From Mactromeris polynyma (Eukaryota; Mollusca; Bivalvia; Venerida; Mactridae): a stretch of 64,000 bases of DNA. Each line of letters starts with the position of its first letter. Positions within the stretch are counted from its first letter, which is position 1. Made by a program: the position numbers and the translations under genes. The stretch lies in the NCBI GenBank assembly GCA_032209605.1, contig JASFXZ010000010.1:13475385-13539384 (forward strand), given 5' to 3'. The notes under the pieces were generated by a model that saw only the letters and a program-made list of their open reading frames with translations, was not told the DNA's origin and did no database searches. Below are positions 36,901 through 64,000 of the stretch, piece after piece.

Positions 36901-37050
36901 GTTTGCATTACGATGCAGGTAACATCAGATTGTAATTACTACATCCTTCACACCCCATCACGATGGTAACATCAAATTGTGAGTACTACATCCTACAGAC
37001 CACATCACAATGGTAACATCAGATTGTGAGTACTACATCCTACAGACCAT
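36901..37050. repeat. About 47-bp tandem repeat, three copies
   Basis: GGTAACATCAGATTGTGAGT followed by ACTACATCCTACAGACCACA and TCACAAT repeats about three times and runs directly into the first 57-bp monomer. It is not present at the inner end of the left array. Confidence 0.7.
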
Positions 37051-40000
37051 CGAAATCATATATGGAATTATTTGAAGGTCAATTTACTGCGGCCATAGTT
37101 CACTTATCTGTAACATATATGGAATTATTTGAAGGTCAATTTACTGTGGCCATAGCTCACTTATCTGTAACATATATGGAATTATTTGAAGGTCAATTTA
37201 CTGTGGCCATAGTTCACTTATCTGTAACATATATGGAATTATTTGAAGGTCAATTTACTGTGGCCATAGTTCACTTATCGAAATAATTATTGAAATTATT
37301 TGAAGGTCAATTTACTGCGGCCATAGTTCACTTATCGGAATCATATATGGGGTTATTTGAAGGTCAATTTACTGTGGCCATAGTTCACTTATCGAAATTA
37401 TATATGGAATTATTTGAAGGTCAATTTACTGCGGCCATAGTTCACTTATCTGTAACATATATGGAATTATTTGAAGGTCAATTTACTGTGGCCATAGTTC
37501 ACTTATCGAAATCATATATGGTGGTTTTTGAAGGTCAATTTACTGTGCCCATAGTTCACTTATCGAAATCATATATGGAATTATTTGAAGGTGAATTTAC
37601 TGTGGCCATAGTTCACTTATCGAAATCATATATGGAATTATTTGAATGTCGATTTACTGTGGCCATATGTCACTGATGGAACTCATATATGGTGTTATTT
37701 GAAGGTCAATTTACTGTGGCCATAGTTCACTTGTCGAAATCATATATGGAATTATTTGAAGGTCAATTTACTGCGGTCATAGTTCACTTATCGGAATCAT
37801 ATATGGGGTTATTTGAAGGACAATTTACTGCGGCCATTGTTCACTTATCGAAATCATATATGGGGTTATTTGAAGGCCAATTAACTGTGGCCATAGTTCA
37901 CTAGTCAAAATCATATATGGAATTATTTGAAGGTCAATTTACTGCGGCCATAGTTCTCTTATTGGAATCATATATGGGGTTATCTGAAGGTCAATTTACT
38001 GCGGCCATAGTTCACTTACCGGAATCATATATGGGGTTATTTGAAGGTCAATTTACTGTGGCCATAGTTCACTTATCTGTAACATATATGGGGTTATTTG
38101 AAGGTCAATTTACTGTGGTCATAGTTCACTTATTGGAATCATATATGGGGTTATTTGAAGGTCAATTTACTGCGGCCATAGTTCACTTATCGAAATCATA
38201 TATGGAATTATTTGAAGGTGAATTTACTGCGGCCATAGTTCACTTATCGGAATCATATGTGGGGTTATTTGAAGGTCACTTTACTGCGGCCATAGTTCAC
38301 TTATCGGAATCATATATGGGGTTATTTGAAGGTCAATTTACTGTGGCCATAGTTCACTTATCAAAATCATATAGGGAATTATTTGAAGGTCAATTTACTG
38401 TGGCCATAGTTCACTTATCTGTAACATATATGGAATCATTTGAAGGTCAATTTACTGTGGCCATAGTTCACTGATCGAACTCATACATGGTGTTATTTGA
38501 AGGTCAATTTACTGCGGCCATAGTTCACTTATCGGAATCATATATGGGGTTATTTGAAGGTCAATTTACTGCGGCCATAGTTCACTTATCGGATTCATAT
38601 ATGGGGTTATTTGAAGGTCAATTTACTGTGGCCATAGTTAACATATCTGTAACATATATGGAATTATTTGAAGGTCAATTTACTGTAGCCATAGTTCACT
38701 TATCAAAATCATATAGGGAATTATTTGAAGGTCAATTTACTGTGGCCATAGTTCACTTATCGAAATAATTATTGAAATTATTTGAAGGTCAATTTACTGC
38801 GGCCATAGTTCACTTATCGGAATCATATATGGGGTTATTTGAAGGTCAATTTACTGTGGCCATAGTTCACTTATCGAAATTATATATGGAATTATTTGAA
38901 GGTCAATTTACTGCGGCCATAGTTCACTTATCTGTAACATATATGGAATTATTTGAAGGTCAATTTACTGTGGCCATAGTTCACTTATCGAAATCATATA
39001 TGGTGGTTTTTGAAGGTCAATTTACTGTGCCCATAGTTCACTTATCGAAATCATATATGGAATTATTTGAAGGTGAATTTACTGTGGCCATAGTTCACTT
39101 ATCGAAATCATATATGGAATTATTTGAATGTCAATTTACTGTGGCCATATGTCACTGATGGAACTCATATATGGTGTTATTTGAAGGTCAATTTACTGTG
39201 GCCATAGTTCACTTGTCGAAATCATATATGGAATTATTTGAAGGTCAATTTACTGCGGTCATAGTTCACTTATCGGAATCATATATGGGGTTATTTGAAG
39301 GACAATTTACTGCGGCCATTGTTCACTTATCGAAATCATATATGGGGTTATTTGAAGGCCAATTAACTGTGGCCATAGTTCACTAGTCAAAATCATATAT
39401 GGAATTATTTGAAGGTCAATTTACTGCGGTCATAGTTCTCTTATTGGAATCATATATGGGGTTATCTGAAGGTCAATTTACTGCGGCCATAGTTCACTTA
39501 TCGGAATCATATATGGGGTTATTTGAAGGTCAATTTACTGTGGCCATAGTTCACTTATCTGTAACATATATGGGGTTATTTGAAGGTCAATTTACTGTGG
39601 TCATAGTTCACTTATTGGAATCATATATGGGGTTATTTGAAGGTCAATTTACTGCGGCCATAGTTCACTTATCGAAATCATATATGGAATTATTTGAAGG
39701 TGAATTTACTGCGGCCATAGTTCACTTATCGGAATCATATGTGGGGTTATTTGAAGGTCACTTTACTGCGGCCATAGTTCACTTATCGGAATCATATATG
39801 GGGTTATTTGAAGGTCAATTTACTGTGGCCATAGTTCACTTATCAAAATCATATATGGAATTATTTGAAGGTCAATTTACTGTGGCCATAGTTCACTTAT
39901 CTGTAACATATATGGAATCATTTGAAGGTCAATTTACTGTGGCCATAGTTCACTGATCGAACTCATACATGGTGTTATTTGAAGGTCAATTTACTGCGGC

Positions 40001-43000
40001 CATAGTTCACTTATCGGAATCATATATGGGGTTATTTGAAGGTCAATTTACTGCGGCCATAGTTCACTTATCGGATTCATATATGGGGTTATTTGAAGGT
40101 CAATTTACTGTGGCCATAGTTAACTTATCTGTAACATATATGGAATTATTTGAAGGTCAATTTACTGTAGCCATAGTTCACTTATCAAAATCATATAGGG
40201 AATTATTTGAAGGTCAATTTATTGTGGCCATAGTTCACTTATCTGTAACATATATGGAATCATTTGAAGGTCAATTTACTGTGGCCATATGTCACTGATC
40301 GAACTCATATATGGTGTTATTTGAAGGTCAATTTACTGTGGCCATAGTTCACTTATCGAAATCATATATGGAATTATTTGAAGGTGAATTTACTGTGGCC
40401 ATAGTTCACTTATCGAAATCATATATGGAATTATTTGAATGTCGATTTACTGTGGCCATATGTCACTGATGGAACTCATATATGGTGTTATTTGAAGGTC
40501 AATTTACTGTGGCCATAGTTCACTTGTCGAAATCATATATGGAATTATTTGAAGGTCAATTTACTGCGGTCATAGTTCACTTATCGGAATCATATATGGG
40601 GTTATTTGAAGGACAATTTACTGCGGCCATTGTTCACTTATCGAAATCATATATGGGGTTATTTGAAGGCCAATTAACTGTGGCCATAGTTCACTAGTCA
40701 AAATCATATATGGAATTATTTGAAGGTCAATTTACTGCGGCCATAGTTCTCTTATTGGAATCATATATGGGGTTATCTGAAGGTCAATTTACTGCGGCCA
40801 TAGTTCACTTACCGGAATCATATATGGGGTTATTTGAAGGTCAATTTACTGTGGCCATAGTTCACTTATCTGTAACATATATGGGGTTATTTGAAGGTCA
40901 ATTTACTGTGGTCATAGTTCACTTATTGGAATCATATATGGGGTTATTTGAAGGTCAATTTACTGCGGCCATAGTTCACTTATCGAAATCATATATGGAA
41001 TTATTTGAAGGTGAATTTACTGCGGCCATAGTTCACTTATCGGAATCATATGTGGGGTTATTTGAAGGTCACTTTACTGCGGCCATAGTTCACTTATCGG
41101 AATCATATATGGGGTTATTTGAAGGTCAATTTACTGTGGCCATAGTTCACTTATCAAAATCATATAGGGAATTATTTGAAGGTCAATTTACTGTGGCCAT
41201 AGTTCACTTATCTGTAACATATATGGAATCATTTGAAGGTCAATTTACTGTGGCCATAGTTCACTGATCGAACTCATACATGGTGTTATTTGAAGGTCAA
41301 TTTACTGCGGCCATAGTTCACTTATCGGAATCATATATGGGGTTATTTGAAGGTCAATTTACTGCGGCCATAGTTCACTTATCGGATTCATATATGGGGT
41401 TATTTGAAGGTCAATTTACTGTGGCCATAGTTAACATATCTGTAACATATATGGAATTATTTGAAGGTCAATTTACTGTAGCCATAGTTCACTTATCAAA
41501 ATCATATAGGGAATTATTTGAAGGTCAATTTACTGTGGCCATAGTTCACTTATCGAAATAATTATTGAAATTATTTGAAGGTCAATTTACTGCGGCCATA
41601 GTTCACTTATCGGAATCATATATGGGGTTATTTGAAGGTCAATTTACTGTGGCCATAGTTCACTTATCGAAATTATATATGGAATTATTTGAAGGTCAAT
41701 TTACTGCGGCCATAGTTCACTTATCTGTAACATATATGGAATTATTTGAAGGTCAATTTACTGTGGCCATAGTTCACTTATCGAAATCATATATGGTGGT
41801 TTTTGAAGGTCAATTTACTGTGCCCATAGTTCACTTATCGAAATCATATATGGAATTATTTGAAGGTGAATTTACTGTGGCCATAGTTCACTTATCGAAA
41901 TCATATATGGAATTATTTGAATGTCAATTTACTGTGGCCATATGTCACTGATGGAACTCATATATGGTGTTATTTGAAGGTCAATTTACTGTGGCCATAG
42001 TTCACTTGTCGAAATCATATATGGAATTATTTGAAGGTCAATTTACTGCGGTCATAGTTCACTTATCGGAATCATATATGGGGTTATTTGAAGGACAATT
42101 TACTGCGGCCATTGTTCACTTATCGAAATCATATATGGGGTTATTTGAAGGCCAATTAACTGTGGCCATAGTTCACTAGTCAAAATCATATATGGAATTA
42201 TTTGAAGGTCAATTTACTGCGGTCATAGTTCTCTTATTGGAATCATATATGGGGTTATCTGAAGGTCAATTTACTGCGGCCATAGTTCACTTATCGGAAT
42301 CATATATGGGGTTATTTGAAGGTCAATTTACTGTGGCCATAGTTCACTTATCTGTAACATATATGGGGTTATTTGAAGGTCAATTTACTGTGGTCATAGT
42401 TCACTTATTGGAATCATATATGGGGTTATTTGAAGGTCAATTTACTGCGGCCATAGTTCACTTATCGAAATCATATATGGAATTATTTGAAGGTGAATTT
42501 ACTGCGGCCATAGTTCACTTATCGGAATCATATGTGGGGTTATTTGAAGGTCACTTTACTGCGGCCATAGTTCACTTATCGGAATCATATATGGGGTTAT
42601 TTGAAGGTCAATTTACTGTGGCCATAGTTCACTTATCAAAATCATATATGGAATTATTTGAAGGTCAATTTACTGTGGCCATAGTTCACTTATCTGTAAC
42701 ATATATGGAATCATTTGAAGGTCAATTTACTGTGGCCATAGTTCACTGATCGAACTCATACATGGTGTTATTTGAAGGTCAATTTACTGCGGCCATAGTT
42801 CACTTATCGGAATCATATATGGGGTTATTTGAAGGTCAATTTACTGCGGCCATAGTTCACTTATCGGATTCATATATGGGGTTATTTGAAGGTCAATTTA
42901 CTGTGGCCATAGTTAACTTATCTGTAACATATATGGAATTATTTGAAGGTCAATTTACTGTAGCCATAGTTCACTTATCAAAATCATATAGGGAATTATT

Positions 43001-44560
43001 TGAAGGTCAATTTATTGTGGCCATAGTTCACTTATCTGTAACATATATGGAATCATTTGAAGGTCAATTTACTGTGGCCATATGTCACTGATCGAACTCA
43101 TATATGGTGTTATTTGAAGGTCAATTTACTGTGGCCATAGTTCACTTATCGAAATCATATATGAAATTATTTGAAGGTCAATTTACTGCGGCCATAGTTC
43201 ACTTATTGGAATCATATATGGGGTTATTTGAAGGACAATTTACTGTGGCCATAGTTCACTTATCTGTAACATATATGGATCATTTGAAGGTCAATTTACT
43301 GTGAACATAGTTCACTTATCGAAATCATATATGGAATTATTTGAAGGTCAATTTACTGCGGCCATAGTTCACTTATCGGAATCATATGTGGGGTTATTTG
43401 AAGACCAATTTACTGCGGCCATAGTTCACTTATCAAAATCATATAGGGAATTATTTGAAGGTCAATTTACTGTGGCCATAGTTCACTTATCTGTAACATA
43501 TATGGAATTATTTGAAGGTCAATTTACTGCGGCCATAGTTCACTTATCGGAATCATATATGGGGTTATTTGAAGGTCAATTTACTGTGGCCATAGTTCAC
43601 TTATCGAAATCATATATGGAATTATTTGAAGGTCAATTTACTGCGGCCATAGTTAACTTATCTGTAACATATATGGAATTATTTGAAGGTCAATTTACTG
43701 TAGCCATAGTTCACTTATCAAAATCATATAGGGAATTATTTGAAGGTCAATTTACTGTGGCCATAGTTCACTTATCTGTAACATATATGGAATCATTTGA
43801 AGGTCAATTTACTGTGGCCATATGTCACTGATCGAACTCATATATGGTGTTATTTGAAGGTCAATTTACTGTGGCCATAGTTCACTTATCGAAATCATAT
43901 ATGAAATTATTTGAAGGTCAATTTACTGCGGCCATAGTTCACTTATCGGAATCATATATGGGGTTATTTGAAGGACAATTTACTGTGGCCATAGTTCACT
44001 TATCTGTAACATATATGGATCATTTGAAGGTCAATTTACTGTGGCCATAGTTCACTTATCGAAATCATATATGGAATTATTTGAAGGTCAATTTACTGCG
44101 GCCATAGTTCACTTATCGGAATCATATATGGGGTTATTTGAAGACCAATTTACTGCGGCCATAGTTCACTTATCGTAATCATATATGTGGTTATTTGAAG
44201 GTCAATTTACTGTGGCCATAGTTCACTTATCAAAATCATATAGGGAATTATTTGAAGGTCAATTTACTGTGGCCATAGTTCACTTATCTGTAACATATAT
44301 GGAATTATTTGAAGGTCAATTTACTGCGGCCATAGTTCACTTATCGCAATCATATATGGGGTTATTTGACGGTCAATTTACTGTGGCCATAGTTCGCTTA
44401 TCGAAATCATATATGGAATTATTTGAAGGTCAATTTACTGCGGCCATAGTTCACTTATCTGTAACATATATGGAATTATTTGAAGGTCAATTTACTGCGG
44501 CCATAGTTCACTTATCGGAATGATATATTGTGTTATTTAAAGGTCAATTTACTGTGGCCA
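37049..44560 (+). repeat. Right 57-bp satellite array, about 132 copies
   Basis: Same monomer as the left array in the opposite orientation, about 7.5 kb. A higher-order period of 26 monomers (1482 bp) is visible (37290 recurs at 38772) and a longer period of 49 monomers (2793 bp) repeats the stretch from about 37.56-40.30 kb at 40.35-43.09 kb. Diagnostic variants such as a CGATTTAC monomer (37650 and 40443) recur at exactly 2793 bp. Two 56-bp monomers (near 43280 and 44020) are 740 bp apart. Several monomers carry in-frame stops, so no long protein is encoded. Confidence 0.96.
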
Positions 44561-44566
44561 AATTAT

Positions 44567-44920
44567 TTTGAATATAAATCCTGGTCTTAGATTGTAGAAT
44601 CCACTACATTAAAAATCAAACATTAACATCAAACATTTCTTTTATAAATATATACATAGTCAGAAAATATCATTTCTTCTTATATATCCTTTGTTTCAGT
44701 AAATATTATATTTGATAATAATAAACAAGTACACCACAACATCGCTGGGAGCAATACCTTTCACTTGATTATTATTGTGTCACATATTAAAAAAGTTAAA
44801 GCCTACCGCCGTGATTCATTCTATATTGGTTGTAAATTACAGAGCCGCCGCGTTTTACACTTTCCCAATTTAGTGGTATGTAACCTCGACTATGGCCGAT
44901 GGAATATGGTAACTAGTATT
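44567..44920. repeat. Right inverted flank of the giant inverted structure
   Basis: Inverse of 31698-32070. It begins immediately after the last monomer with TTTTGAATATAAATCCTGG, and homology fades after GATGGAATATGGTAACTAGT. The short open frame here (44765-44995) and its mirror at 31605-31838 are shared because of the duplication and show no recognisable domain. Confidence 0.8.
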
Positions 44921-45770
44921 TCCCGGGGATCACTTTTTTCTAACTCCAACGATATCGCTTTTCCAATCTCACCCTTTGACCCGGTGTTGATGTAAACTGA
45001 CACGCTTAGGTATTGGTATTTAAGCATTCCTGCACAATGATGTACCCTGTATAGGAAGTTGTCGTGTAACGTCCATACTATTGTAAATTGAAAGGATTAA
45101 AGATCTTATCGGTAAATTGTTATTGTAGTGTAATCGAATATAGTATATTTCTTAGTATTAATTTCTCTTTTCATGATATATTTGTCATTTGCTCGCCCAT
45201 ATGGGATATCCCGGTGGCGAGGGTAAATAAACTTAAATCCACATAATATTTGTCATACAAGGCACAGGCGGAATCGGGCAAATTTGGCTTTCAGTTTCTT
45301 CACACCATTTGACAGGACTCTACATCGGTATTAATTAATTATGATTGGAAAGAAAATGCTATTTACGATACAGTGAATAACCTTATTTAATGTACTAATT
45401 GCCCATAGTGTGTCGAGGATTTCATGACCCTTTAAATACATGTTTGTTTATTTTGTTTATTATTGTGATTTAGGTCACTTGGGCCAGCCGTTTGGTGTTT
45501 GAATATCAGCTTTACAATGCAAGATGTTTTTTCCTTCGTGATTTACCAGAATAGCGACAAGGATATTTCAGTGAGCTGGTTGAAGTAAATCAAGAGGAAA
45601 AAGTGTGCACGATGGGGGGCTCCAGGGGTGAAGCTGGCCCTCTATTCATGTGGAGTCATAATTTTGCTAGGGTGGTCCGGGGACATGCCCCCGAAAAATG
45701 ATGAAAACAATGGTGCAATCTGGTGCATTTTGTCAGAATAATGTGGATTCAGCCGCGTACTCGCGTATAG

Positions 45771-45845
45771 GCAGCTACGCCTGGGCTCGAACCCATGACC
45801 CCTAAACACTATTACGGCGCTCTAGCAACTGAGCTTACCGGGCCA
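45771..45845 (-). mobile_element. tRNA-derived SINE head, copy 1
   Basis: On the minus strand an A box TAAGCTCAGTTGCTAGAGCG (45837-45818) and a B box GGTTCGAGCCC (45793-45783) are spaced as in tRNAs. A related copy lies about 180 bp downstream. Confidence 0.6.
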
Positions 45846-45959
45846 CTGTCTTACCCCACACCATTACACTCCCCCTTCCGGCATTTGAGGCTAAACTACT
45901 GTGGCCGTCAAACACCACTGTTGCCATTGAAGTATATCAAGGTGAAAAGTGCCCCTGAT

Positions 45960-46030
45960 GATTGGCCCAACCCACGACCCCCCTAAACACTAGTACTGCG
46001 CTCTACCGACTGAGCTAACTGGGCGACCGT
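45960..46030 (-). mobile_element. tRNA-derived SINE head, copy 2 with degraded B box
   Basis: On the minus strand the A box AGTTAGCTCAGTCGGTAGAG is intact and CAGTACTAGTGTTTAGGGG matches copy 1. The B box is broken (GTGGGTTGGGC). The pair looks like a dimeric or duplicated SINE. Confidence 0.55.
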
Positions 46031-46315
46031 CTAGGCCCACACCACTACAGGGTACAAGGCACCGATTAAGCAGTAATAGGCTACACTATTTTTTGCTGTT
46101 ATTGTGCAGTTGAGGCCAGGCTCTATACTGTTAATGAAGTTAGAATTATAGTGATTGAGGCCACTTCCTACAGCCTCGCTGTTGGGCTACTCTGTAGCAA
46201 CATGGTTAAGTGTAAGCTTAATATATGTGAGAGGTTCCAGGTGGGGACAGGTGTGCTTTTCCTCTGTGATCATATTATTATGTTTCAACCTATTTCAGTC
46301 TGAATTCATGTTAAG

Positions 46316-63965
<17,650 letters not shown>

Positions 63966-64000
63966 GTATGTATATTAATGTTGCTTCTCTTACATGATTA

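Larger units (their letters stand above)
34669..37048. other. Central spacer of the inverted structure
   Basis: About 2.4 kb with no convincing gene. It holds a dispersed repeat with GGTAGGGAC-TGGGTCTTGCA wording in three diverged copies (34.80, 34.90 and 35.08 kb), a 240-bp direct duplication, a family A inverted-repeat element and a short 47-bp array at its right edge. The two halves of the spacer are not mirror images, so the palindrome symmetry stops at the arrays. Confidence 0.6.
31698..44920. mobile_element. Foldback-like giant inverted repeat, about 13.2 kb
   Basis: Outer inverted flanks (31698-32070 and 44567-44920) enclose a left 57-bp array (about 40 copies, minus orientation), a 2.4-kb spacer and a right array (about 132 copies, plus orientation). 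The inner ends of both arrays show the same variant monomers in the same mirrored order, including one carrying an AATAATTATTGAAATT junction. Tandem-subrepeat inverted arms around a spacer are the hallmark of foldback elements (FB, Galileo, Tetris). An inverted segmental duplication of a satellite locus is the alternative. No transposase is visible inside. Confidence 0.6.
44921..46305. other. Intergenic region before the CaRF-like gene
   Basis: No exon chain is visible. It holds an imperfect palindrome at 45004-45027 related to AAGACCTAAATACC sites, a dispersed repeat with GGTCCGGGGACATGCCCCCG (about 45620-45700) and two tRNA-like SINE heads. A first exon of the downstream gene may lie here but I cannot place it. 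Confidence 0.45.

Noticed and set aside
37026..44523. Many plus-strand open frames encoding MELFEGQF-type repeats
   Set aside because: They follow the 57-bp satellite; frames end at recurrent in-frame stops and monomer differences are mostly non-synonymous. No start context, splice structure or domain supports a protein.

Overview
This is a eukaryotic, AT-rich, intron-rich window with no operons, ribosome-binding sites or CRISPR. GT-AG introns of 0.1-4 kb, abundant tRNA-derived SINEs, small TA-flanked inverted-repeat elements, mariner, hAT and THAP-type transposon remnants, a non-LTR retrotransposon and large satellite arrays all point to an animal. The dispersed-repeat style and the CaRF/MULE-type gene suggest a bivalve mollusc. 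That placement is inference from memory of such genomes, not a search result.

Layout. About 0-2.2 kb: repeats only. 2.2-6.8 kb (+): an unrecognised five-exon gene of about 182 codons whose third intron of the model is filled by a 38-bp satellite (about 55 copies). 6.8-14.2 kb: intergenic, with small inverted-repeat elements, SINEs and 21-, 63- and 17-bp minisatellites. 14.2-24.2 kb (+): a complete 12-exon GATB gene (538 aa), the mitochondrial Glu-tRNA(Gln) amidotransferase subunit B. 25.4-31.0 kb (-): a complete TRMT10C-like gene (424 aa), the mitochondrial tRNA methyltransferase/RNase P subunit type, tail-to-tail with GATB. Both act on mitochondrial tRNA maturation. 31.7-44.9 kb: a very large inverted structure. 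A roughly 40-copy 57-bp array on the left and a roughly 132-copy array in the opposite orientation on the right are separated by a 2.4-kb spacer and bounded by inverted flanks of about 220-370 bp. It looks like a foldback-type element or an inverted satellite duplication, and it is the most striking feature here. 46.3 kb to the window end (+): ten exons of a CaRF-like gene with a MULE-type transposase domain, continuing off the window. Its D-D-E residues are present but a TGA interrupts the CxxH region. Its introns hold a mariner remnant, a THAP-type transposon remnant, a TGCG microsatellite and two related non-LTR retrotransposon copies.

Long open frames inside the 57-bp, 38-bp, 22-bp and TGCG arrays are repeat artefacts, not proteins. 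All exon coordinates come from reading splice sites and frame continuity by eye. UTRs and transcription starts are mostly not determined.
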